A model generated the notes under the pieces. That model searched no databases. It had not been told where the DNA came from and was given only the letters and a program-made list of their open reading frames with translations. A stretch of DNA of 64,000 nucleotides from positions 363,588 through 427,587 of the forward strand of contig NZ_FZOW01000003.1 in NCBI RefSeq assembly GCF_900188125.1, written 5' to 3'. The DNA comes from Rhodococcoides kyotonense. Lineage in GTDB: Bacteria > Actinomycetota > Actinomycetes > Mycobacteriales > Mycobacteriaceae. How positions within the stretch are numbered: the first letter of the stretch is position 1; each line of letters opens with the position of its first letter. Of this stretch, positions 26,025 through 34,828 are shown in pieces. The translations under genes were made by a program, and so were the position numbers.

Positions 26025-26168
26025 CTAGTGTTCGATCCGCTCATAGCTGCCACCTGACGCGGTGGCTGCGGCTTTCGCTTCCGCTGCCGTCCCATACGAT
26101 TTCGTGGTTCCGTCGGGTCGTGTCACCTGATGCGTGACCGCTTTCCTACCGCCGCAGTTACATCCCAT
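26025..26168 (-). CDS. Small phage protein, Cys motif (47 aa)
   Basis: MGCNCGGRKAVTHQVTRPDG is followed by an Ala-rich helix and ends ERIEH. ATG 3 bp after the stop of the 133-aa gene. Small proteins with this CNCGG start occur next to capsid genes in actinophages. Role unknown; could be a capsid accessory. Confidence 0.65.
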   Translation of the reverse strand: MGCNCGGRKAVTHQVTRPDGTTKSYGTAAEAKAAATASGGSYERIEH

Positions 26169-26171
26169 GAG

Positions 26172-26573
26172 TCAGCCCTTCTGTAGTCGATCGATTCGGC
26201 TCCGCAGTAGCGCGAGCTTGCCCACACGTACACGCTGCGCTGCGAGCGCCAGTCGTTCCTTCTTGTCGCCGCCCCGCTTGCCGGGCCACTCCCCCTTGAC
26301 CTTTCGGTAGTAGGTAGCAGCGAGGCCGTTGATCTGTTCGGGTGTCATCTCGTCGGCGGGAATCTCCTTGCGGAGTTCGGACACCAACGTCCGGAACGGT
26401 GTCGCAGAGTCGGCCCAGCGGGCCAGGCCTTTCCCTTGGGTCCAGTACCGTTCCAGTGGCTTCGCTTTCTGGTCATCGGTTTTCGCCGACGCGGCTGTCA
26501 ATGCTTCATCAGACGGCGTGATGAACGTGATGTCCTGCGGCTCGTCGAGGATGTTGCGTGCTTCTTCTGTCAC
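26172..26573 (-). CDS. Hypothetical phage head-region protein (133 aa)
   Basis: GTG overlaps the stop of the 947-aa fusion gene (GTGA), so its translation is coupled. Contains YWTQGKGLARWADSATPFRT followed by a basic, helical half (KVKGEWPGKRGGDKKERL). Coupling to the ART-ended protein makes it a candidate partner or immunity factor, but similar proteins occur beside capsid genes without toxins. Confidence 0.65.
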   Translation of the reverse strand: MTEEARNILDEPQDITFITPSDEALTAASAKTDDQKAKPLERYWTQGKGLARWADSATPFRTLVSELRKEIPADEMTPEQINGLAATYYRKVKGEWPGKRGGDKKERLALAAQRVRVGKLALLRSRIDRLQKG

Positions 26574-29413
26574 GACGCCTCCAATGGACTTGTCTGCCTG
26601 AGGGTTATGTACACCGTGCCGTCACGTTCGACTCGTTCGACGATCGCGAACCGTCCCATCGTCACGTGCTCCTCTACACCGTCACCGAGGTTCACCGCAC
26701 GGGCTCCGGGCTCGACGGTCATAACCAACGGGTTGGATGCACCTTCACCGAGATCCGCGTGCCGGCCATCGCCCGCAGGGTCTCGCGCGAAGTTTCCAGC
26801 GACGCGCTCATTCGTCGTGAACGACGACATCCCCATCGAGAACTCAGCACCAGGGGTCATCTGATCCAGGTACTCCTGATTCACGGACATGCCTCGGTAG
26901 ATCGGACTCTCGGTCTCCGGATTGTGTGCGATCGCCGCGACGAGCGGACCGACAGATGGGGATTCGGCCCACTCGTCCCAGTCTTCGTGATTCCAGCCGT
27001 TCTGCTGGAGCTCTCGGGACTCGGTGCGCCAGTCGTCGATATGGTCGTAGAACTGCGAGTACCGCCACTGCGCAGCTATTGAGTTCACTTCCTCCGATGA
27101 GGGTTGGGCGAGCTCCGCTCCGGGCCAGTCAGGGACAGGTCTGCGCTGGCCGTCGATACGGTCCCGAAGTTCCTGGACGTAGTCCTCGTTGCTGGACATG
27201 CCTGCGTTCTCGAGTCGAGTCTCTAGGTCACTGGTGTACTCGTCTTCGTCGTCGACGCGGTAGTACATGTCGCCGCGGTAGAGGGCCGCGATGTCGTCGA
27301 GGTACGGGGAGTCTTCGGGGTCGATCTTCGATTCTTTGCTGTCGGCTTCGGGTGCGTCAGGGGTGTCGGCTGTCGTGTCTGGGGCGTCCGGTGTGTCCTT
27401 GGATTTCTTTCCGCCGGGCAAGTTCGGTACGTCTGGGTCGTCGACAATGATCGAGCCGACGGGCTGGCCGTAGTGTTTTGCGCCTTCGGGTGTTTCCACG
27501 CGGCGGGCCTTGAGGTGTTCGACACGGCTGCGGAGCATCGACAGGCGCGCGTCCCGGACCTTCTGTGCGGCAGCAGCACACCGGGTGGCGCGGGTCGCGT
27601 TGGCGATGACCTGATCGAGTGCGATGCGCTTCGACGCCGGCACCGGCTTCACCTCGGGTACGGGATCGGAGGTGACGAGTGCACCGGACGCGATCAACGT
27701 CTGCGCACCCGACGCAACCAAGGCGCGGTTCCTCGGCGCCATGAACCCAGGGCTGTTCACGGACAGGACAGCGATCAGCTCCAGGCGTGCCGATGTGCGC
27801 GCGTTGGGTCGGAGTTTGCGCCAGTCTCCCGACACCGCCGAGAACTGGACGGTGTGGATCTGGTGATCCGACAGGCCGGGCAGTAGCCGTCCGGAGACAA
27901 ACGGGCCGTGTTCGCCGTTGCGGCAGCGGACGAGGGCGCCGACGGTGCCGGTGTTGTCGTAGTGCGCGAGCGCGCCCTGCACACCGAGCTGCATTCCTGC
28001 GTGGCCGGTGCCGAAGGTGATCTTCCCGACGCGGACCATGCCGTTGGTGGTGGCGACCGGGCCGCCTTGGTGGAAGGCGTTGTAGTCGTCGTCGGGGTAG
28101 TACGGCGGGGATACGCAGGCATCAGGGAACGCGGCGTGGCAGCCGTCCCACGGTGCGATGTGCCCGAACACTTTCCCGTCGTCGGTGACGGTGACCATCG
28201 TGTATTCGTCGGGTTCGGGCTGCTCGAAATCCTCAGCGTCGTACACGATCCCCGACGCCACCAATGCGGCTCCGATGGGTTCGAAGGGGATGTCTCGGAC
28301 GTCGGTGTCGGCGAACGAGATCCGGATGCGGTCGTAGCGGATCGGCCCGGTCTCGGTGAGCTGATCGACGTCGAGGTTATAGCCAGCAGTCACATGGGGC
28401 AGAAAGTTGTCGTAGGGGTCGGGGATCTTCGGGAACACTTCGTCGATAAGTCCGCCTTCGGCGACGACCCCGAACGTGGCGGCTCGTAGCGACGACAGGC
28501 CTTCGGCTTCGACGAGGTACACGGCGCACGGCTCGTCACCGTCCGGGTTCAACCGTGCGTGACCGAAGACGTTGCCCTGCAGCGAGGTCGGCAACCCGAG
28601 TTCCCGCACGGCCTGCTCGAGCGCATCGCGTTGTGTGTCGTCCCATGCGGCTGCTTCACCGAGGAACACGAGGGTGGTGTGCAGAATCTCGGGTGCCTCG
28701 TAACCGTCGACCGCCAACCGTGCGCAGTCCTCCTCCGACGGGACGAGCGCGATCATCGCTCCGGTGTGCACCGCTGCTGCAGCGACGAGCGCGTCTTTGG
28801 CGTGGACGGGTGTGAACTCTTCCCCGTAGACGGGTTCGATGCGCGCCGATTCGAACGCGGGCCCGGAGACGAGGGTGACGCCCATCAGCTTCCAGCTGGG
28901 GACGCGGTACAACACCTCGCGCACATCAGGTCCGGGTGGAGGAGTGCCTTCAGCGCCGGCCTCCACCCACGCATTGTGAGCAGCCTCGAACTCAGCGAAC
29001 ACCTCGTCGGTGATCACCTCGTCGTTCTCATCCAACGGGACTTGCTCGACGGAAATGTCGGACATGTCGGCGGACACCCAGCCCGCCATCCCACGCCCCA
29101 CCTTCGCCGCCCAATCACGCGCCTCCGGGTCTTCCAGATCGAACGGACCCTCAGCCCACAGATGCCCGTCCTCCACCCACACACGCGTGATCAGCCCGAC
29201 GACCGTCGAACCATTGTGGTTCTCCGCGAGCTGCTTCTGCGCATTCAACGGCTGCGGCAGCGGACGCACACCCGGCTCCGCGCCATCCGCCAGCAGGAAC
29301 TCGCGCCGGTCACCGGAGCGGGTGTTCATCGGCATGATCGGGCCACGCCACCCAGTCGGCAGTTCAGTACCCGCGTCGGCGGTATCGGGTCGATCCAGGG
29401 TCGGCGCGCTCAT
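26570..29413 (-). CDS. Capsid-maturation fusion protein: protease-like, 2H phosphodiesterase-like, ADP-ribosyltransferase-like domains
   Basis: 947 aa. Residues 20-200 resemble a phage prohead protease-type domain (AENHNGSTVVGLI, GWVSADMSD). Residues 218-390 carry two HxT motifs, H245-T-T-L and H340-V-T, as in 2H phosphodiesterases/RNA ligase-like proteins. Residues 405-580 match the capsid protease-like region of actinophages (GHIAPWDGCHAAFPDACVSPP, HYDNTGTVGALV). After a linker rich in D/P (660-705), residues 780-947 look like an ART domain: IYRGM (R840), SSFTTNERVAGNFA (863-876) and a final VEEHV near E913/E914. Starts ATG at 29413, downstream of dyad b. Likely packaged in the head. The ART glutamate motif is not the classical (Q/E)xE, so activity is uncertain. 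Confidence 0.8.
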   Translation of the reverse strand: MSAPTLDRPDTADAGTELPTGWRGPIMPMNTRSGDRREFLLADGAEPGVRPLPQPLNAQKQLAENHNGSTVVGLITRVWVEDGHLWAEGPFDLEDPEARDWAAKVGRGMAGWVSADMSDISVEQVPLDENDEVITDEVFAEFEAAHNAWVEAGAEGTPPPGPDVREVLYRVPSWKLMGVTLVSGPAFESARIEPVYGEEFTPVHAKDALVAAAAVHTGAMIALVPSEEDCARLAVDGYEAPEILHTTLVFLGEAAAWDDTQRDALEQAVRELGLPTSLQGNVFGHARLNPDGDEPCAVYLVEAEGLSSLRAATFGVVAEGGLIDEVFPKIPDPYDNFLPHVTAGYNLDVDQLTETGPIRYDRIRISFADTDVRDIPFEPIGAALVASGIVYDAEDFEQPEPDEYTMVTVTDDGKVFGHIAPWDGCHAAFPDACVSPPYYPDDDYNAFHQGGPVATTNGMVRVGKITFGTGHAGMQLGVQGALAHYDNTGTVGALVRCRNGEHGPFVSGRLLPGLSDHQIHTVQFSAVSGDWRKLRPNARTSARLELIAVLSVNSPGFMAPRNRALVASGAQTLIASGALVTSDPVPEVKPVPASKRIALDQVIANATRATRCAAAAQKVRDARLSMLRSRVEHLKARRVETPEGAKHYGQPVGSIIVDDPDVPNLPGGKKSKDTPDAPDTTADTPDAPEADSKESKIDPEDSPYLDDIAALYRGDMYYRVDDEDEYTSDLETRLENAGMSSNEDYVQELRDRIDGQRRPVPDWPGAELAQPSSEEVNSIAAQWRYSQFYDHIDDWRTESRELQQNGWNHEDWDEWAESPSVGPLVAAIAHNPETESPIYRGMSVNQEYLDQMTPGAEFSMGMSSFTTNERVAGNFARDPAGDGRHADLGEGASNPLVMTVEPGARAVNLGDGVEEHVTMGRFAIVERVERDGTVYITLRQTSPLEAS

Positions 29414-29431
29414 CCGCTACTCCTCGCTGCA

Positions 29432-29458
29432 CAGGGGACAGCGATAACTGTATCCGTG
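29432..29458. promoter_or_regulatory. Dyad element, copy b
   Basis: CAGGGGACAG, a short spacer, then CTGTATCCGTG; 19 bp before the ATG of the 947-aa fusion gene. Same family as 2639-2665. Confidence 0.6.
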
Positions 29459-29502
29459 TCACTCGTGAGACAGCAGGAACCGAACGGGCACGAGGGAATA
29501 AG

Positions 29503-29796
29503 TCAGGCAGGTACGGCGGTCAGTTCGGCGAGGACCAGGCCGCCGCGCTCGGCAGCCTTCACCCACCGATTGATCGAGGCGGGCTTCTCAGCCAACGTGA
29601 CAGCAGGACCGGGCGCCAGCTCGCGGGCGGCATCCCAATCGCGGTCCGCGTACAGTGGCGGCCGCTCGATCCGATCCCCGCGCGCTGTGGTGAACACACG
29701 CTTCCGCGCATCCGCCACCATCGTTACCGCGGGCAGCACCTCACCGGACAGTGTCAGATACCGTCCGTCGTCGAGGAGGAGCACCGGGAGGATCAC
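29503..29796 (-). CDS. Small protein coupled to MuF-toxin gene (97 aa), immunity candidate
   Basis: GTG overlaps the stop of the MuF-metallopeptidase gene (GTGA), giving tight coupling. Sequence ILPVLLLDDGRYLTLSGEV..., ending in an amphipathic stretch NRWVKAAERGGLVLAELTAV; no known motif. A small gene directly after a polymorphic-type toxin is the typical place for its immunity protein. An alternative is a small head protein. Confidence 0.6.
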   Translation of the reverse strand: MILPVLLLDDGRYLTLSGEVLPAVTMVADARKRVFTTARGDRIERPPLYADRDWDAARELAPGPAVTLAEKPASINRWVKAAERGGLVLAELTAVPA

Positions 29797-31811
29797 AGCT
29801 TCAGGATACGTCGGAACGTCCAGGTGAGCACATCGACTACGCGACGATTCCCACCGGACACTTCGAGCATCTTCGCTGTGGCGCCGACGAGGAACGCAGC
29901 CAGCGATTCGGCGAACCATTCATCCCGTCCGGAGCGCTCATCGCCGGTGCTGCCGGTGACGTAGTAGTGATCGGCCTTGTTCTCGGCGAAGACGATCTTG
30001 TGCGCCCACTCCAGATACGGGTCGTCTGTGACGCGGGTGATGCGGCGTCGGTACGGCTGCTGGACGGCAGGCCGGATCGACGCCGGTAGGTGCCGTGCAC
30101 CTTGCTCCTGCCACTCCACGGTGAGCGGCTGGTTGTGCAGGTACTTGTCGTCGACAGCGTGCGAGAGCTCGTGGAACGCCATGTTCTCGGAACCGTGCTC
30201 GACGCCGGACAGGATGACGGCGCCGCCTTGGTCGCCGTAGTTGAGGTAGACGCCGCCGACGGTGTCCCAGGGGCGGCCGTCGTCGACTTCGTCGTCTGCG
30301 AGGAATGCGCCTGCTGGTGCGTCGAGGATGGTGTCGGCGATTTCGACGGTGACGCCGTTCTCCTGCAGGCGTTCGCGGAGCGGTTCAGGGTAGTCCTGGA
30401 CGTCGCGGCGTGCGAGGCCGTCGGTGACTTCGTCGGTGCCGTCGACGGTGGTGGGTTCGAGTGGCCCGAAGTGTTCGTCGTCCTCGTCGTCGAACTCTCC
30501 GGAATTTCCGGATGGTTCTTCGTCCGGGGCGTCGCGGTCCAGGTCGTCGTCACCGAGATCACCGTCATCATCGAACAAGCGGTCATGCTCGGCGAACGGA
30601 TCATCCTCGTCGTCGTCGGGGACCACAGTCTCGGACTGAGTCTCGGACTGCTGTGGCGGCCCGAACGCGTCATCCGTCCAGCCAGGGTTCCGTTCCGTCG
30701 GAGCCTCACGCCTGGCGTCGCGTTCCTGCTGCCACGGCGGTCGGTTGTCGCCGACGACCTCACCGCGCTGTTCGGCTTTCCACTTCTCGATCGCCAGGGT
30801 GACGTCGTCGTTGAGGTCGGGTCCGAGGCGCGCGTTGCCGGGGCCGACGCCGCGGCCTCCCCACTGGCCTTGCAGTTCGGTCTGGACTTCGTCTTCGGTG
30901 AGGATCCGCATACTGCACCTGCACTGGATCACGAGGTGCCCGGGTGCGAATGGGTCGCCGGGAAACATCATCGGATAGCCGGCCACCGAGAACGACGTCT
31001 CCAACGGAACCATCTGCCCCTCGGCGACGACATGCTCGACACGGGTGCGTTCATCCGACGTCGCGAGCCACGCCTTGTACATCTTCTTCCCCGTCGCCTG
31101 CGCTGACGCCTGAGCAGCCGCCCACGTCCCTGCCTGCATCGCACCGTGCACTTCGGTGCGGGCAATGCGTCGGGCCTTCCACTGCCACTCCAGCAGGGAC
31201 TCGTCGTGCTGCTCCCACAGTTGTCGGCGGCGGCCTTTCAGGCCTGCGATCTCCGCTGACGGTGTGGCCTCGTCGGCGAGCTTGCGGTCGATCTCCGAGA
31301 TCTCGGCACGGATTCGACGGGACGGTGCGTCGATGTTCAGGATCCGGCCGATGCGGTCGGTGACTTGGTCGTAGTCCTCACCCTCCGCCATCGCCTCCAG
31401 CAGCTCGGGTCGGAGTTCTTCGAATGCGCCTTCGGGCCAGATCTTCAGGCGGTCGTGCACCGACCGCATGTGTTCCTCTTGGTAGTGCACTGGGGAGATG
31501 TCGGCGACCCTGGATTGCTGCCGGAACCCTTCACTGAACGCTTCCTCGAGGACGGGTTCGACGTTCTCGATCAACGCGCGCGACCACACTTCGAACGACG
31601 CGCGCGCCGCATCGATGTCAGGCGGCTGGTCACCCGCAGCAGCGGTCAGTACGTCGAGCGGCTGATGCAACACCAACGCCCGTGCGGCATCGAGCCAGCG
31701 GGTCATCGCGACGATCAACGCCGCATGCGCCTTCCGCTCCCCTACCGTCAGGATCGCGTCAGTACGGCGACGCTGCGCCAGGAACGGATCGACGCCCTTA
31801 GACGGTGGCAC
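29793..31811 (-). CDS. MuF-like minor head protein with C-terminal zinc metallopeptidase domain
   Basis: 672 aa. The N-terminal part up to about 305 is a phage Mu gpF-type head protein (ARRIARTEVHGAMQAGTW; TSDERTRVEHVVAEGQMV; CRCSMRIL). An acidic linker (about 395-460) follows. The C-terminus (about 465-672) has a zincin motif HELSH at 547-551 and a downstream DEWFAES (E631/E635), as in gluzincins of the anthrax-lethal-factor-like (ATLF) group. MuF proteins with toxin C-termini are a known phage polymorphic toxin class. GTG start. Confidence 0.87.
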   Translation of the reverse strand: MPPSKGVDPFLAQRRRTDAILTVGERKAHAALIVAMTRWLDAARALVLHQPLDVLTAAAGDQPPDIDAARASFEVWSRALIENVEPVLEEAFSEGFRQQSRVADISPVHYQEEHMRSVHDRLKIWPEGAFEELRPELLEAMAEGEDYDQVTDRIGRILNIDAPSRRIRAEISEIDRKLADEATPSAEIAGLKGRRRQLWEQHDESLLEWQWKARRIARTEVHGAMQAGTWAAAQASAQATGKKMYKAWLATSDERTRVEHVVAEGQMVPLETSFSVAGYPMMFPGDPFAPGHLVIQCRCSMRILTEDEVQTELQGQWGGRGVGPGNARLGPDLNDDVTLAIEKWKAEQRGEVVGDNRPPWQQERDARREAPTERNPGWTDDAFGPPQQSETQSETVVPDDDEDDPFAEHDRLFDDDGDLGDDDLDRDAPDEEPSGNSGEFDDEDDEHFGPLEPTTVDGTDEVTDGLARRDVQDYPEPLRERLQENGVTVEIADTILDAPAGAFLADDEVDDGRPWDTVGGVYLNYGDQGGAVILSGVEHGSENMAFHELSHAVDDKYLHNQPLTVEWQEQGARHLPASIRPAVQQPYRRRITRVTDDPYLEWAHKIVFAENKADHYYVTGSTGDERSGRDEWFAESLAAFLVGATAKMLEVSGGNRRVVDVLTWTFRRILKL

Positions 31812-32019
31812 GTCGAGCGGCCCAGGATGAGAACTGCAACCAGCCCTCGGGGTCCTTCAGCTGCCACACCTCCGCGAGCTGCTCAAGCAATCCGTCCCGG
31901 TGCTCGATGTCCTGTTCGAGAAACACGACGACGAGGTTCGCGAGGATCGCTTTGTCGACGTGCGCGGCGAGCCACAGGACGACCTCGTGATGAGTGGCTG
32001 TCGGAGCGAGTGCGGTCAC
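31798..32019 (-). CDS. Hypothetical phage protein (73 aa)
   Basis: GTG start within the stop of the 114-aa gene (GTGA). Helical protein (LWLAAHVDKAILANLVVVFLEQDIEH) ending with SWAARRATV and overlapping the MuF start by 14 bp. Unknown; perhaps a small portal-region accessory. Confidence 0.6.
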   Translation of the reverse strand: MTALAPTATHHEVVLWLAAHVDKAILANLVVVFLEQDIEHRDGLLEQLAEVWQLKDPEGWLQFSSWAARRATV

Positions 32020-32360
32020 AGTGACGTCTCCAGTACTGCCGCGAGCGCGGCCTTGGTGTGTGGGGTGCGGCGGGCCAGCAGGTCGCGGACGTAGCGGTCG
32101 CAGGCTTGGTACAGGTCGGTGCGGCCCGGTAGGACGAGTCGGAGGTGTGCCCATGCGCCGTCGAGGATCCGGTCAGCATCAGCGCTGATGTCGGAGTAGT
32201 GGAGCTGCATGTACAGCAGGTAGTCCGGCACCTGCGAGATCAGCTGCTTGCGGCGCTCGCGTGAGACTCCTCGGCAGCGTTTCCCTGCCATCTCGAGGGC
32301 ACGGAGGACGGCCATTTCGCAGGCGAGGAAGGCGGCCTCGTCGACGGTTGTGGTGGTCAC
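32016..32360 (-). CDS. Hypothetical phage protein (114 aa)
   Basis: Helical protein with basic centre (KRCRGVSRERRKQLI) between portal and MuF genes, coupled to both neighbours by short overlaps. No motif recognised. Confidence 0.65.
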   Translation of the reverse strand: MTTTTVDEAAFLACEMAVLRALEMAGKRCRGVSRERRKQLISQVPDYLLYMQLHYSDISADADRILDGAWAHLRLVLPGRTDLYQACDRYVRDLLARRTPHTKAALAAVLETSL

Positions 32361-34009
32361 AGAGTTTCCTCCCCGGTGCCGGCGTCGCCTTGCGCGGGCG
32401 CGGTGTCACCGCGTGTGGGGAGGGAATGCTGCTCGTCAGTCGGTGCAGCGTCGGATGGGGTGTCGTTCACTTCCTCAGGTGTGTCGTCCGGCACGATCCC
32501 CGACAGAGCGTCCAACACCTCCTGAGGCAGACCAGGCACCAGGTACGGGATCAGAGCAGGCCCCAGCTGAGGCTGCGCCGACACGAGCGCCCACAGTTCC
32601 CGGTTGATCCGCTCCTCGTCCTCCGGGGCGTCGTCCTCGTCGAAACCGTTCTCGGCGCGCATCGACTTCGCCGACAGTTCCTTCTTCTCGTACAACGCTT
32701 GCGCGTCCTTCGAACGATCCGGTCGGAGCTTCAGTGCCGATGCGTCGATCCAGATCTGGTGACGGTCCCAGTCGGGTACACCGAGTTGTTGGAGGGCGGG
32801 CTGGTACCAGCCGATCGTGAGTGCGTGAGCGATCGTCGCTGCTGTTGGGATGACTGCGAGGGTGACTTCGTCCTCACCGACTGCCCACGCGCTCCAATGA
32901 TTCGATGAGCCCATACCGAGCAGCACCTCAGGCGGCGAGTCCATACCGAGCGCGATGCGGCGGATCTCCTCTGCCCGCAGGTTCGACGCCTGCGGATCCA
33001 GCGGTGTCGCGAACGTCAGGTGCTTGATCTTGTCGACGTACTCGGCCGGCACCTTCGCGATCAACGGCACCAGCGCGGCCGCCGAGTCCGGGTCGGACAG
33101 GGCGGTCATCATCATGTCCATCAAGTCGGCGACGAACGGGTCGATCTCGTCGTCGTCTTCGTCTCCTCGTTCGGGGTCGCCTTGCCCGGCTGCGATTTCG
33201 ATTTCCTTCGGCAGCAGCAGCATGCCCGCACCTGCGAGCCTGGATTCGACTTGGGCGCTGGTGTGCTTCGACAGTTCCCGCAACGTCCGTGCGTTGGACA
33301 GGACAGCGCGTGCCGGGCAGTCAGGGAGTGCGGACTGTTCGGGGTCGGGTGTCCAGCAGCGGATGACGAGCTCGTCGTCGGTGAGCTTGCGTGGCTCGAT
33401 GCCGTCGTTGACGGTCCACGTCTTACCGGCACCGGTCAGCTCGGTGGTGGACATGGGGTCGAGGTGGTGGCGTCCGTTGTCGTCCTGGGAGACGACGAGC
33501 AACGATTCACCAGAGAACGAGAGCTGCTGCGCGGCCCGCTTCACGGACTGCTGCGTGCGGGCCTTGTCGCCGAGCATCCCATTCGACAGTTCGAACGCCG
33601 GGCCTTCGGTGAGAGCATCGGGTTCAGCGAGTGGGTCGTCGACCTTGGCGCCGAAGAACTTGACCTGCGAGACAGCGCGGGCGATGCGGTCACCAGCGAA
33701 CCGGAACTCACCGACCTGGCTGCGGAGTTCCCAGGAGTCTTTCTGCCACGCCTGCTTCTTGAACTGGGCTTTCGAGGAGGACGCGACGTTGCCGCCGTGG
33801 ACGATCTTCGCTGCCGCAGTGAGCGAGTGGTGGCCTTGGCTGAGGTCGCCGCCGCCGTCGTACGGAATGTTGATGTGGGCGACGATCGCGCCGGGCACTT
33901 CCCGCATCTTGCGGCGTGTAATGGTGGTGCGTTGCGACTTCGCTTTGAGCCGTGCAGCTTCGATAGACGCCGTGGATTCGGGGCGACGCCTGCGGATCGG
34001 TGCGGACAT
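32357..34009 (-). CDS. Portal protein
   Basis: 550 aa with the size and stem/wing layout of actinophage portals; includes GDRIARAVSQVKFFGAKVDDP, an acidic loop DEDDDEIDPFVADLMDMMM and ALGMDSPPEVLLGMGSSNHWSAWAVGEDEV, a typical portal segment. The C-terminus (about 490-550) is disordered. The portal ring is the DNA entry/exit channel and docks terminase and adaptor. Confidence 0.88.
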   Translation of the reverse strand: MSAPIRRRRPESTASIEAARLKAKSQRTTITRRKMREVPGAIVAHINIPYDGGGDLSQGHHSLTAAAKIVHGGNVASSSKAQFKKQAWQKDSWELRSQVGEFRFAGDRIARAVSQVKFFGAKVDDPLAEPDALTEGPAFELSNGMLGDKARTQQSVKRAAQQLSFSGESLLVVSQDDNGRHHLDPMSTTELTGAGKTWTVNDGIEPRKLTDDELVIRCWTPDPEQSALPDCPARAVLSNARTLRELSKHTSAQVESRLAGAGMLLLPKEIEIAAGQGDPERGDEDDDEIDPFVADLMDMMMTALSDPDSAAALVPLIAKVPAEYVDKIKHLTFATPLDPQASNLRAEEIRRIALGMDSPPEVLLGMGSSNHWSAWAVGEDEVTLAVIPTAATIAHALTIGWYQPALQQLGVPDWDRHQIWIDASALKLRPDRSKDAQALYEKKELSAKSMRAENGFDEDDAPEDEERINRELWALVSAQPQLGPALIPYLVPGLPQEVLDALSGIVPDDTPEEVNDTPSDAAPTDEQHSLPTRGDTAPAQGDAGTGEETL

Positions 34010-34305
34010 CAGGCGTCACCGTCCAACCATGTGGACGCGATACCGACGAGCCACGAGATGGTCAGGCAGATCGCGGGGATCAGGAACCCTGGATGCTCCC
34101 CGTAGAACCACGCCAGGGTGCCGATACCGCCGCCGATGTAGATGGACAGGCACCACGGGCAGCCCGCCAAATAAGCGAGATCGTGATCCTCACCGAAGCG
34201 GCGGATGAAGAACGCCCGCACATTCCGCGTCAGATAGTCGTCGGAGAGAAACCGTGTGACCCGCAACGTGGCACCGAGCGCCAACAGGAACACCGTGACC
34301 GTCAT
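34009..34305 (-). CDS. DUF1360-like membrane protein (98 aa)
   Basis: Three hydrophobic segments and the C-x-W-C-L-S-I-Y signature (GCPWCLSIYIGGGIGTLAWFYG) found in small phage membrane proteins of the DUF1360 type. ATG at 34305 preferred to a TTG ten codons upstream. Overlaps the portal start by one base. Role unknown. Confidence 0.7.
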   Translation of the reverse strand: MTVTVFLLALGATLRVTRFLSDDYLTRNVRAFFIRRFGEDHDLAYLAGCPWCLSIYIGGGIGTLAWFYGEHPGFLIPAICLTISWLVGIASTWLDGDA

Positions 34306-34333
34306 GCACCAGCACCAATCATCCGGGAGTGAC

Positions 34334-34359
34334 AAGGGAACACTGCAAGGGTATCCCTA
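34334..34359. promoter_or_regulatory. Dyad element, copy c
   Basis: AAGGGAACA, spacer CTGCAAGG, then GTATCCCTA; extended outside by GGGAGTG/CACTCCC at 34325-34331 and 34362-34368. Lies in the gap upstream of the DUF1360-like gene. Imperfect member of the dyad family. Confidence 0.5.
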
Positions 34360-34376
34360 GCCACTCCCGACAAGCG

Positions 34377-34583
34377 TTATCCGAAGAGGGCTGGTTGTTC
34401 GGTCTCGGGTTTCCCGTCGCCGTATTGGATGGTGAGTACTTGCTCCACCCACGTTTTGTGGCCGTAGGTGTCGTGGTGTTTCGCGGCGACGGCTTGCGCG
34501 TTCGCGGACGTCCACTTCGTTCGACAGCGGTCACACCCGGCAGTGACAGCGCGGCTGGTCTGAGTCGCACGACTGGCGTTCAC
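34377..34583 (-). CDS. Small zinc-knuckle phage protein (68 aa)
   Basis: GTG at 34583 overlaps the upstream stop (GTGA) and has GGAGG 8 bp before it. Contains AGCDRCRTKWTSANAQAVAAKHHDTYGHK: C-x2-C with two downstream His, compatible with a CCHH zinc finger. Confidence 0.65.
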   Translation of the reverse strand: MNASRATQTSRAVTAGCDRCRTKWTSANAQAVAAKHHDTYGHKTWVEQVLTIQYGDGKPETEQPALFG

Positions 34584-34828
34584 CGGATGCGCCTCCACCA
34601 CTCTTGCCCCCGGTACCGACGCAGCCAGATCTGCTGCGCCTTGCCGCGATGCGCGGGCCCGTACCGTCGATCACCCTCACAGACAGGACATTCCGGCAGC
34701 GGCGGATGCGAGAAACACAGCGGACACTGACCGACGCGTGCACGACGCCACGGCACCCACGTACCCCCGAACACCCACGACGCGAACCACCCGACCGAGA
34801 ACGCGACGAGCAGCCACCACGGGTTCAT
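34580..34828 (-). CDS. Small membrane protein with zinc ribbon (82 aa)
   Basis: MNPWWLLVAFSVGWFASWVFGG is a membrane segment; then CPLCFSHPPLPECPVC is a four-Cys zinc ribbon. The start at 34828 has AAGGA at 9 bp; ATGs at 34837 and 34849 are alternatives. Part of an overlapping run of small genes. Confidence 0.65.
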   Translation of the reverse strand: MNPWWLLVAFSVGWFASWVFGGTWVPWRRARVGQCPLCFSHPPLPECPVCEGDRRYGPAHRGKAQQIWLRRYRGQEWWRRIR

